Source: Planctomycetia bacterium (lineage in GTDB: Bacteria; Planctomycetota; Planctomycetia; Pirellulales; S012-138). From it: a DNA stretch of 47,485 nt. The notes beneath the pieces were generated by a model. The model saw only the letters and a program-made list of their open reading frames with translations, searched no databases and had not been told where the DNA came from. Of this stretch, positions 40,840 to 47,485 are shown in pieces (positions within the stretch are counted from its first letter, which is position 1; every line of letters begins with the position of its first letter). The translations under genes were made by a program, and so were the position numbers. The stretch covers positions 1 to 47,485 of the forward strand of contig JACOUI010000118.1 of assembly GCA_016177915.1 (NCBI GenBank), written 5' to 3'.

Positions 40840-41781
40840 ATGAAAGTCAGCATCATCGGCGGCGGCGGATTGGTGGGTTCGTGTGCCGCGTTTGCGCTGC
40901 AGACGGGCGGCGTCGTGCGCGAGATCGCCCTAATCGATGTCAGCGCCGAGCTGGCCGAGGGGCAGGCCCTCGACCTCTTGCACGGCAGTGCCTTTGCCGG
41001 CGACCAGGTGATTGCGTCGGGCGGCTTCGAGCACATCGAGTCGAGCGATTTGGTGTGCATTACGGCCGGGCTGCGGCGCAAGCCCGACGAGAGCCGGCTC
41101 GATCTGATCAACCGCAACGTCGATTTGTTTCTGGGCATCCTCAGTGAAATGACGACAGCCGGGCTGCGGAAGGACGCGCTGGTGCTTGTCGTCTCCAATC
41201 CCGTGGACGTGCTCACCTACCTGGCGGCGACGCGCCTCGGATTGCCCGCGTCGCAGGTGATCGGCCTAGGGACGCAGCTCGATTCGCTGCGGTTCCGCAG
41301 CCTGATCGCCCGCGAACTGAAGGTGCCGCCGACGCAGGTCTCCGCCGTGATCCTGGGCGAGCACGGCGACAGCATGGTGCCGATCTGGTCGAGCGCGACG
41401 GTGGCCGGGCTGCCGATCGAGAAGTACCCAGGCTTTGGGCCGAACGTCGCCAACGAGCTTTTTGCCCGGACGCGCGGCTCGGGGGCGGAGGTGATCAAAA
41501 AGAAAGGCGGAGCGGGGTTCGCCGTCGGATTGGCGATTCAGGAAGTGATCGAGTCGATCGCGCTCGATCGCCGGCGCATCCTGCCGGTTTCGACGTTGCA
41601 GGACGGCTGCTACGGCCTGCGCGACGTGGCGATCAGCGTGCCAACGGTCGTGGGCCGCAAAGGTGCGATCGCGACGCACGAGATCGACCTCTGGCCTAAG
41701 GAAGTGCAGGGGCTGCGGAAAAGCGGGCAGGTGTTAAGGGAGACGATTGACGCGGTTGTGAAGCGAGTTGGAAAGACGTAA
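40840..41781 (+). CDS. Lactate/malate dehydrogenase family protein of the BMC locus
   Basis: 313 residues. NAD-binding glycine motif at the N-terminus (KVSIIGGGGLVGSCAAFALQ), Asp for NAD in IALIDVSAE, substrate loop AGLRRKPDESRLDLINRN, VSNPVDVLTYLA (catalytic Asp region), GTQLDSLRFR (substrate Arg), and GEHGDSMVPIWS (catalytic His). In the substrate loop Arg occupies the position where lactate dehydrogenases have Gln, a malate-dehydrogenase-like feature, so the true substrate is open. In PVM BMCs this enzyme is thought to recycle NADH, for example by reducing lactaldehyde. No encapsulation peptide seen. Confidence 0.92.
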   Translation: MKVSIIGGGGLVGSCAAFALQTGGVVREIALIDVSAELAEGQALDLLHGSAFAGDQVIASGGFEHIESSDLVCITAGLRRKPDESRLDLINRNVDLFLGILSEMTTAGLRKDALVLVVSNPVDVLTYLAATRLGLPASQVIGLGTQLDSLRFRSLIARELKVPPTQVSAVILGEHGDSMVPIWSSATVAGLPIEKYPGFGPNVANELFARTRGSGAEVIKKKGGAGFAVGLAIQEVIESIALDRRRILPVSTLQDGCYGLRDVAISVPTVVGRKGAIATHEIDLWPKEVQGLRKSGQVLRETIDAVVKRVGKT

Positions 41782-41794
41782 GGAGACAGGCGTG

Positions 41795-43168
41795 ATGGGG
41801 AGCGTGAAAAAGTCGCTCGATCGGAAGCTGGCCGCCATTCATGCCGATCCTTCCGGCTGCCAGGAGTTCATCCTGGCCGATGCGAAGGACGCCGACATGG
41901 CGTTCGGCGTCGGTGCGCCGGGCCGGTCGCCGGAGATGCACGCGGGCGAGGTGCGCTTTCGCACGCTGGCCGACTATCGCGAGCAAATCCGCCAGATCGT
42001 CCGGCAGGGCCTGGTCGACATCATGCTCATGTCCGCCAGCACGAACGATCTCCTCACGATCCGCGAGCGGCTCTTCGACACGAGCCACGTCACGCCGGCC
42101 GCCCGGGCCAACGACGCCAGCGACATTCACGTCGTCCGCGGCGGGATGTACGCGCAGGAACCTTCGCGGCCGTTTCGCACGGCCACGATCGACCAGATTC
42201 AGTGCGGGCGCGTCGAGTGTTCGTTGGCCGAGCGGGTCGCCGGGGCGAACCTGGGCCTTTACAGCGTGACGTTCAACAACCGGCTCGACGAGGACCTGGC
42301 CTCGCTCGAAGAATATCGCCGGTTCCGCGTCGAGGCGGAGAAGAAGGGCTTTCGGCATTTTTGGGAGGTGTTCGATCCCAATTCGCCCGAGGGACTTTCG
42401 CCCGAGCAGATTCCGCAGTTCGTCAGCGACTGCATTGTGCGGGCGCTGGCGGGAGTTCCGGCGGCGGGCCGGCCGCTGTTTTTGAAGATCGTCTATCACG
42501 GCCCGAAGGCGATGGAGGAACTCGTCTCGTACGATCCACAGTTGGTCGTCGGCATTTTGGGCGGCAGCGCGGGGACGACGTACGACGCCTTCAAGCTACT
42601 CTCCGAGGCGCAGAAATACGGGGCCCGCGTGGCCCTCTTCGGCCGGAAGATCAACAGCGCCGAGTGCCAGCTTGCGTTCGTCGCGTTTCTGCGGCGGATT
42701 GTGGACGGCGAAGTGAAGCCTGAGGAGGCGGTACGGGCGTATCACGGCGTTTTGCAAAAGCTGGGGATCAAGCCGCACCGGTCGCTCGACGACGACATGC
42801 AGTTTCAGACGGGCGTGATGAGCTACAGCCGCTCGTCGGTCGCCGTGCCTGCGAAGATCTCACGCGCGTCGTCGCCGACGCTTACCGGGCAGGGGCACGG
42901 GGGCGTTGCTGCGCGGGCAGGGGCCGCCGGGGCAGGGCAGGGGGGAGGGCACTCCTCTTCTCCCCCCCTTACGAAGGGGGGGCACGGGGGGGTTGCCGCC
43001 GGGGGAGACCATGCTTCGTGCGGCTGCGGCGGGACGGAGCCGAGCCAGTGCACCTGCGAATCCAAATCGCCGGCGCCGCCAACGGGCTTGCCTGATTTCA
43101 GCAAGATGACGCCGGCCGAGAAACTGGCCTACAACAAGGCGAAGCGCGATAAGATTTTCGGCGGATAG
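41795..43168 (+). CDS. Aldolase-like TIM-barrel protein at the end of the BMC operon
   Basis: 457 residues from ATG 41795 (GTG 41792 possible), AGGAG upstream. Residues 1-345 look like a TIM barrel of the class I DhnA/LacD kind: VRFRTLADYREQIRQIVRQG, VDIMLMSASTNDLLTIRERL, RPLFLKIVYHGPKAMEEL (a Lys placed like the Schiff-base Lys), and LVVGILGGSAGTTYDAFKLL. Then follow an unstructured Gly/Pro insert from C/G-run repeats (about 366-408), a Cys-rich patch (CGCGGTEPSQCTC) and a conserved-looking tail FSKMTPAEKLAYNKAKRDKI. The function is not established; it may act on the DHAP/sugar-phosphate side of the pathway. No encapsulation peptide at the N-terminus. Confidence 0.8.
   Translation: MGSVKKSLDRKLAAIHADPSGCQEFILADAKDADMAFGVGAPGRSPEMHAGEVRFRTLADYREQIRQIVRQGLVDIMLMSASTNDLLTIRERLFDTSHVTPAARANDASDIHVVRGGMYAQEPSRPFRTATIDQIQCGRVECSLAERVAGANLGLYSVTFNNRLDEDLASLEEYRRFRVEAEKKGFRHFWEVFDPNSPEGLSPEQIPQFVSDCIVRALAGVPAAGRPLFLKIVYHGPKAMEELVSYDPQLVVGILGGSAGTTYDAFKLLSEAQKYGARVALFGRKINSAECQLAFVAFLRRIVDGEVKPEEAVRAYHGVLQKLGIKPHRSLDDDMQFQTGVMSYSRSSVAVPAKISRASSPTLTGQGHGGVAARAGAAGAGQGGGHSSSPPLTKGGHGGVAAGGDHASCGCGGTEPSQCTCESKSPAPPTGLPDFSKMTPAEKLAYNKAKRDKIFGG
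42890..42992. repeat. C/G-run and GGGGCAGGG repeats inside the TIM-barrel gene
   Basis: GGGCAGGGG units (42890-42950) are followed by a full CCCCCCCTTACGAAGGGGGGG unit (42961-42992). All are read in frame as Gly/Ala/Pro-rich linker between the barrel and the Cys-rich tail. Confidence 0.75.
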
Positions 43169-43216
43169 CGGCGCATGGAGCAGGCCGCGATCCGTCGTCG
43201 CACCGGCGCTGATAAT

Positions 43217-43251
43217 CCCCATTCCGTATTGCGAATTCCGCACTCCGCATT
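43217..43251. repeat. Heptamer tandem tract (CCGCATT-like units)
   Basis: Five 7-base units (CCCCATT, CCGTATT, GCGAATT, CCGCACT, CCGCATT) between the end of the BMC operon and the tRNA gene. Confidence 0.75.
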
Positions 43252-43268
43252 TCCGGCCCGAACCCCGC

Positions 43269-43298
43269 TTGGCCAGAATTGTCACCTTGTGGTAGGCT
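43269..43298 (+). promoter_or_regulatory. Possible tRNA promoter
   Basis: TTGGCC (43269-43274) and TAGGCT (43293-43298) with an 18-base spacer lie about 28 bases before the tRNA. The -10 is plausible; the -35 is weak. Confidence 0.3.
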
Positions 43299-43325
43299 AA
43301 AAAAGCAGGGAGGCGTGGGGAATTC

Positions 43326-43407
43326 GGAGGGTAAGCGAATGGTTAGCGGCCACACTGGAAATGTGGTGCCGGGAAACCGGTTGCGGGTTCGAGTCCCGTG
43401 CCCTCCG
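43326..43407 (+). tRNA. tRNA-Ser(GGA)
   Basis: 82 bases. Acceptor GGAGGGT pairs with GCCCTCC (one T-G wobble), discriminator G. The anticodon stem CCACA/TGTGG frames loop CTGGAAA with anticodon GGA (43357-43359). A long variable arm with CCGG-GAAA-CCGG stem is diagnostic of type II tRNA-Ser. T arm GCGGGTTCGAGTCCCGT. CCA is not encoded. Confidence 0.96.
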
Positions 43408-43473
43408 CTGCTTGAACTGCCCGCACGACGCGTGCGATGACGCGGCCCGATGGGCGCGGATGACCACTGCGAC

Positions 43474-43818
43474 TTATTCTGTCTCCGCCTTGCGCTCGCA
43501 GGCGACGCACAGGCTCGCGTAGGGAACGACCGCCAGGCGCTCCGGCGGAATCTCACGACCGCACGTCTCGCAAACTCCGTACGTTCCCCGTTCGATCCGC
43601 TCCAAGGCCGCGCTCACCGCCTGGTGCAGGTCGTGCTCGGCGAATTCGAGGGTCGTCTCCTTGTCCAGCGACTCGCTGGGGGGCAGGGGGTTCTCGTGCT
43701 CGCCGGGCGGCCGGGCGTCTTCCAGCGCGGCGTCGATCGATCGGTACTCGTTCGTGCGCAGCCGAGCGCGAAGGTCGAGCAGGCGGCGTTTGTATTGCTG
43801 AAGTTCGACGGTCTTCAT
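43474..43818 (-). CDS. DksA/TraR-type zinc-finger protein
   Basis: 114 residues from ATG 43818 with AGGA upstream. Residues 1-75 form a predicted coiled coil (MKTVELQQYKRRLLDLRARL). A C4 zinc finger follows with Cys83, Cys86, Cys104 and Cys107 (VCETCGREIPPERLAVVPYA, then LCVACERKAE), the dksA/traR signature. GTYGVCETCG is the usual family phrase. DksA-like proteins bind the RNA polymerase secondary channel and modulate rRNA/stress transcription; many short planctomycete versions have unproven roles. The acidic tip of DksA (DxxDxA) is not clear, so regulation by ppGpp should not be assumed. Confidence 0.9.
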   Translation of the reverse strand: MKTVELQQYKRRLLDLRARLRTNEYRSIDAALEDARPPGEHENPLPPSESLDKETTLEFAEHDLHQAVSAALERIERGTYGVCETCGREIPPERLAVVPYASLCVACERKAETE

Positions 43819-44239
43819 CGCCAGGTCCTCATGGTTGAGGCGCATCCGAGGAATTCACGCGCGAGACGTTTTAAGCAAAGCAAGTGCCAAATGGGAGGAG
43901 CGGGGCTGGGAGCTCGCGGACGTGGCTATCGTCGGCGACATAAGCCACGTGTCAATTACAGCAAGCCAAAAGGCTTCGGCATTCGCGCGTGGCGCGCGGC
44001 TGATCTCGTCGATGCCGCAGCATGGTTTCCGGCGAGGCGGTGTGCGGGCAGTGTGCCAAAAGGGCACGAAGGAGTGGGCGGGATGTGCGGCGCTGCACGA
44101 GGGTCCCAGCGGAAGTCCGCCGCATGGCAGGCGAGACGCCTACCCTACGGTTCGCGGCACGGGTTTTGCTTAAGGCCGGGAATGGCTTTTTGCAGGGCGG
44201 AAGGATCTCGATTTCGCGCGGCGACCGGAGAAGTGGACC
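43819..44239. other. Intergenic interval without a gene
   Basis: About 420 bases between divergent genes for the DksA-like and universal stress proteins. No credible coding frame. A small hairpin GTGCC/GGCAC (about 44052-44066) and a GCCTACCCTACGG stretch (about 44137-44151) resembling the CCCTAC ends of other repeats here are visible. It should contain both promoters; none stands out. Confidence 0.5.
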
Positions 44240-45349
44240 ATGAGGCTTCTACAAAAGATTCTGCTGGCGACGGACCATCGCCCCGCGAGCAAGGAAGCGA
44301 CGGCGACGGCGGCCCGGATCGCCAAGGCCTTCGGCGGACGGGTGTTCCTGCTGCACGTCGTGAGCGACGCGACGCCGGCGCCGATCGTCCTGCCGTTTCG
44401 CAGGGAGATCGCCGAGAGCACGCAGCGGGGCTACCTTGCGCAGCTTGAGGCCGACGACGTCGAACTCGCCGAGTCGACCATCGTCTACGGTTCGCCCGCG
44501 GCGCGGATCGTGCGGAAGGCCGAAGAGCTGGATGCGGACCTGGTGGTGATCGGGGCGGGCAAGCGGTCGGAAGGGGACGGATTTGTGGCCGGCCCGGTCG
44601 CGGAGGCGGTCATGCAGCATTCGCGGCAGCCGGTGCTGGCCGTGCTGCCCGGGGGACCGGCGGCTGCGTTCCGCACGATCGTGTGCCCGGTTGATGGCTC
44701 GGCGGTTTCGCGGCGGGGACTCACAAACGCGATTCGGCTGGCGAAGGCGTTCGGCGGGCGGCTGATCGTGCTGACAGTGATCCCCGAGCTGAGCTGGCTG
44801 GGGGCGACGGTCGAGACGGGTGTGTTCATCGGGGCGAAGAAACAGCACGAGGCGAACTGGCGGCAAGACCTGGCGGAGTTTATGCAGTCGATGAACTTCG
44901 CGGGCGTCAACTTCAGCCAGGACGTGCGATCGGGCGATCCGGAACGCGAGATTGCGCGGGCGGCGAGGGAGCACGGGGCCGACGTGATCGTGATGGGGGC
45001 CACGGGTCGCAGCGGGCTGGCGGAGATGCTGATGGGGAGCGTCACTCGCGGCGTGTTGCAGGGGCTGCCCTGCTCGCTTTTGACCGTGCAGGACGAGGAC
45101 GTGTTGCTAAGGGAGTTGAGCGACGAGGAAGTGCGGACCGGTGAGCTTCTGTACGCCGAGGCGAAGGCGCTTTTGGAGACCGGTGCCTACGAGGCGGCCC
45201 TCGCGAAGCTCGACCAGGCGCTGGCGCGAAATCCGCTGCACGTCCCGGCGCTGGAGGCCCGGGCCGTGGCCTGCGAGAAAACGGGGCAGCACAGCCGGGC
45301 GGAGCGCTGCCGACGGCACGCCCAGGCGCTGCGGCAGGCGGTGGGATGA
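44240..45349 (+). CDS. Tandem universal stress protein with C-terminal TPR-like helices
   Basis: 369 residues. Two UspA domains: residues 1-140 (ILLATDHRPASKEATATAAR, then DLVVIGAGKRSEG with a poorly kept nucleotide loop) and 145-290 (TIVCPVDGSAVSRRGLTNAI, and the intact ATP-binding loop GATGRSGLAEMLMGSVTRG of the G-x2-G-x9-G-S/T kind). The last ~70 residues (YAEAKALLETGAYEAALAKL, then ALARNPLHVPALEARAVACE) form one to two TPR-like helix pairs, an unusual addition. Likely cytoplasmic stress or energy sensor; only the second domain seems able to bind ATP. Confidence 0.9.
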   Translation: MRLLQKILLATDHRPASKEATATAARIAKAFGGRVFLLHVVSDATPAPIVLPFRREIAESTQRGYLAQLEADDVELAESTIVYGSPAARIVRKAEELDADLVVIGAGKRSEGDGFVAGPVAEAVMQHSRQPVLAVLPGGPAAAFRTIVCPVDGSAVSRRGLTNAIRLAKAFGGRLIVLTVIPELSWLGATVETGVFIGAKKQHEANWRQDLAEFMQSMNFAGVNFSQDVRSGDPEREIARAAREHGADVIVMGATGRSGLAEMLMGSVTRGVLQGLPCSLLTVQDEDVLLRELSDEEVRTGELLYAEAKALLETGAYEAALAKLDQALARNPLHVPALEARAVACEKTGQHSRAERCRRHAQALRQAVG

Positions 45350-45539
45350 CTTCGGACGGTCGCAGCGGACAGCGCCGTCGCATGGCTTTGCGCAAACTCG
45401 ATCCGCCGTAGAATGATGAGACTGGTTGACGTTACCGTCTGAACGGGGAACTCCACCATGGGGCCGCCCTGCAGATCTCCGGCGACGTCGCCGAGCACGA
45501 CCGCATGAATGCGGTCACTACGAACGGGGGTTGCGAACG

Positions 45540-46940
45540 TTACTGCTCTTTGAGGGCGGTGAGGATGTCGAGCACTGCTTTGTTGGCGTCGGCAAACAGC
45601 ATCAGCGCGTTGTCGGCGGCGAACAGCGGATTCGGAATGCCCGCAAAGCCGGGGCTGAGGCTGCGCTTGACGATGATGACCGAGCGCGCCTGATCGACGT
45701 CGAGGATTGGCATGCCCGCGATCGGCACGGAAGGGTCATTTTGGCGCGCCAATGGGTTCACTACGTCGTTGGCGCCGATCACGAGGACGACGTCGACCTG
45801 ACGGAACATGGGGTTGATCTCGTCCATCTCCTTGAGCTTGTCGTAGGGGATGCCGGCGTCGGCCAAAAGGACGTTCATGTGGCCGGGCATGCGCCCGGCG
45901 ACGGGATGGATGGCGAACTGGACGTCGACGCCGCGCTCTTCGAGCTTCTTCATCAGGTCGTGGACGCCGAATTGGGCCTGGGCAACGGCCATGCCGTAGC
46001 CGGGGACGACGACGACCTTGCGGGCGGCCGACAGCAGGATCGCGGCCTCGTCGGGCGAGGTGGATTTGACGCGGCCGGCGTAGACCTTGTCGCTTTCCGC
46101 TGCACCCGCGGCCACCGTGCCCAGGCCGGCGAACATGATGTTGGTCAGCGAGCGGTTCATGGCCTTGGACATGATCGCGGTGAGGATAAAACCCGCGGCG
46201 CCCACCAGTGACCCGGCGATGATCAGCGCGTTGTTGTTGAGCACCCAGCCATAAGCGGCGGCGGCGATGCCCGAGTAGCAGTTGAGCAGCGAGATGACGA
46301 CGGGCATGTCGGCGCCGCCGATGGGGATGACGACCAGCACGCCCAGCACGCCGCTGGCGGCGATCAAGAGCCAGAACGCCAGGGCCGAGTCGGGTGAGAC
46401 CACGAGCCAATAGGAGAGCGCCACGCAGCCGGCGGCGAGCGCGCCGTTGATCAGGTGCCGAGCCGGGAGCAGGACGGGCCGCTCGTCGATCAATCCTTGC
46501 AGCTTCGCGTAGGCCACGAAGCTGCCCGTGAGCGTGACGGCGCCGACCAGGGCGGCCGCCGCCGCGGAGAGGCTGAGCTGGAGGCTGACCGTCTTTACGG
46601 CGGCGTTGCTGAACGTCTCCTCCAGCGAGGCGCCGACCGCTAGCGCCGAAGCCCCGCCGCCCAGGCCGTTGAAAACGGCGACGAGCTGGGGCATGGCCGT
46701 CATCGGCGCCCGCCAGGCCACCACCGCGCCAAACAGCGATCCGGCAATCAGCCCAGCGATGATGACTTCAAAACTGACGATCCGCTTGTCGAACAACGTG
46801 ACGACGACCGCCAACAGCATTCCCAGGGCGCCGACCAAGTTGCCGTTGGACGCGGTGCGGGGGTGCGTCATCATCTTCAGGCTGACGATGAACAGCACGG
46901 CCGCGGCCAGATAAAGCAGGTTCACGAGGGCGGGCGACAT
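45540..46940 (-). CDS. pntB: NAD(P) transhydrogenase subunit beta
   Basis: 466 residues. Proton-translocating transhydrogenase: moves hydride from NADH to NADP+ using the proton gradient. About eight to nine membrane helices (1-265) are followed by the NADP(H)-binding domain III (VVVPGYGMAVAQAQFGVHDL, MKKLEERGVDVQFAIHPVAG RMPGHMNVLLADA region, VVLVIGANDVVNPLARQND, VIIVKRSLSPGFAG). The start codon follows the pntAB stop after four bases, so the pnt genes form one operon. Confidence 0.97.
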   Translation of the reverse strand: MSPALVNLLYLAAAVLFIVSLKMMTHPRTASNGNLVGALGMLLAVVVTLFDKRIVSFEVIIAGLIAGSLFGAVVAWRAPMTAMPQLVAVFNGLGGGASALAVGASLEETFSNAAVKTVSLQLSLSAAAAALVGAVTLTGSFVAYAKLQGLIDERPVLLPARHLINGALAAGCVALSYWLVVSPDSALAFWLLIAASGVLGVLVVIPIGGADMPVVISLLNCYSGIAAAAYGWVLNNNALIIAGSLVGAAGFILTAIMSKAMNRSLTNIMFAGLGTVAAGAAESDKVYAGRVKSTSPDEAAILLSAARKVVVVPGYGMAVAQAQFGVHDLMKKLEERGVDVQFAIHPVAGRMPGHMNVLLADAGIPYDKLKEMDEINPMFRQVDVVLVIGANDVVNPLARQNDPSVPIAGMPILDVDQARSVIIVKRSLSPGFAGIPNPLFAADNALMLFADANKAVLDILTALKEQ

Positions 46941-46944
46941 CGGC

Positions 46945-47223
46945 TTACTTCCGGTGAAACTTCTGGAGCATGCGATGGGTGATGAGGAAGCCGCCCACGA
47001 CGTTGGCCGTCGCCATGGCCACGGCGAGGAAGCCGAGGATGGTCGTCAGCAGGGTGAGCTTCATGCCGGCGGTGATGAGCGTGCCGACGAGGGTGATGCC
47101 GGAGATGGCGTTGGCCCCCGACATGAGAGGCGTGTGCAAAAGCGGCGGCACTTTGGTGATCACCTCGTACCCCACGAAGAGCGCCAGCACGAACGCGGTC
47201 AGGGCCGCCACCGATTCTTCCAT
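46945..47223 (-). CDS. pntAB: NAD(P) transhydrogenase subunit alpha part 2 (membrane part)
   Basis: 92 residues from ATG 47223 with GGAGG upstream. About three membrane helices (LTAFVLALFVGYEVITKVPP, HTPLMSGANAISGITLVGTL, TTILGFLAVAMATANVVGGF) and the family phrase FLITHRMLQKF. Bacteria with split PntA encode this piece separately. It sits between pntAA and pntB with 13- and 4-base gaps. Confidence 0.96.
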   Translation of the reverse strand: MEESVAALTAFVLALFVGYEVITKVPPLLHTPLMSGANAISGITLVGTLITAGMKLTLLTTILGFLAVAMATANVVGGFLITHRMLQKFHRK

Positions 47224-47236
47224 CGTCGGACCTCCA

Positions 47237-47485
47237 TCAGGCCAATTGCGGGTTTTGAGGGGCCAATCCCAGAAGTTCACGAACGTGCGGATGCAGCACC
47301 TGGCCCTCGTGAGTCACGAGCGTGTCACAGATGATATCGTCGTCGCGATTCAGGTTGATCCGGCCATCTTTCATGAGATGAACGAGGAACGCAGTCAGGT
47401 TGCGAGCGTACATCTGGCTGGCATGCTGCGGCACAGTCGCGGCCAGGCGAGTGGCCCCGACGATCGTGACGCCGTGCTTGACAAC
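47237..47485 (-). CDS. pntAA: NAD(P) transhydrogenase subunit alpha part 1 (C-terminal fragment)
   Basis: Only the last ~82 residues are in the window; the gene runs off the right edge. VTIVGATRLAATVPQHASQM, YARNLTAFLVHLMKDGRINL and the acidic DDIICDTLVTHEGQVLHP are the typical PntAA end (NAD(H)-binding domain I). First gene of the pnt operon. Confidence 0.95.
   Translation of the reverse strand, partial: VVKHGVTIVGATRLAATVPQHASQMYARNLTAFLVHLMKDGRINLNRDDDIICDTLVTHEGQVLHPHVRELLGLAPQNPQLA

Noticed and set aside
45478-45495. CCGGCGACGTCGCCG palindrome between the stress protein gene and pntB as a terminator
   Set aside because: Almost no loop and no T-run on either strand; likely chance in GC-rich DNA.
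1-47485. Prophage, integrase or rRNA operon
   Set aside because: No integrase, capsid, terminase or rRNA sequence was recognised; the single tRNA has no flanking repeat of its 3' end in the window that would mark an integration site.

Overview
The window looks like a high-GC planctomycete chromosome (Pirellulales-like). The markers are two paralogues of the DUF1549/DUF1553 'planctomycete cytochrome c' family, a DUF1501 protein, a PPC-domain exported protein, and a fucose/rhamnose-type PVM bacterial microcompartment (BMC) locus. No rRNA, CRISPR array or prophage is visible. There is one tRNA, tRNA-Ser(GGA).

Layout. 1-7.1 kb: a partial ABC ATPase, a receiver-like protein, a VanZ-like membrane protein, a luciferase-family oxidoreductase and an alpha/beta hydrolase. 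The last two are separated by a 1.0 kb inserted element with 21-bp terminal inverted repeats, two small passenger genes and a transposase remnant. Two exported or anchored proteins of unknown function follow. 7.4-14.4 kb (minus strand): a trehalose operon reading DUF5752, treT, treZ, treY. 14.7-16.8 kb: an ATP-grasp ligase divergent from a Tat-signal protein whose tail holds eight TTxxxxEE motifs. This is the hallmark of plesiocin-type graspetides (omega-ester peptides) and is the most interesting system here. 16.9-17.9 kb: a small unknown gene coupled to an MddA-like methanethiol methyltransferase. 17.9-32.9 kb: the surface and secretome genes (DUF1549/1553 twice, DUF4139, PPC protein, DUF1501), a HEPN two-gene module lodged among them, a terpene-cyclase-fold protein and a DUF362 protein.

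33.1-43.2 kb (plus strand): the BMC operon. A DeoR regulator is followed by PduL, two BMC-H shell proteins, acetate kinase, BMC-P, CoA-acylating aldehyde dehydrogenase, BMC-P, a cargo protein of unknown function, BMC-P, class II aldolase, a lactate/malate dehydrogenase and an aldolase-like TIM-barrel protein. The expected flow is: a sugar 1-phosphate is cleaved by the aldolase to lactaldehyde plus DHAP; lactaldehyde is oxidised to an acyl-CoA, then an acyl-phosphate (PduL), then an acid plus ATP (AckA). The dehydrogenase recycles NAD+ inside the shell. After that come tRNA-Ser, a DksA/TraR zinc finger, a tandem universal stress protein and the transhydrogenase genes pntB, pntAB and pntAA (partial).

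The window is rich in small dispersed repeats. They include heptanucleotide tandem tracts in at least six intergenic sites, C/G-run palindromes that have entered coding regions in frame, and a TTCCCAAGC palindrome within a lipoprotein signal peptide.
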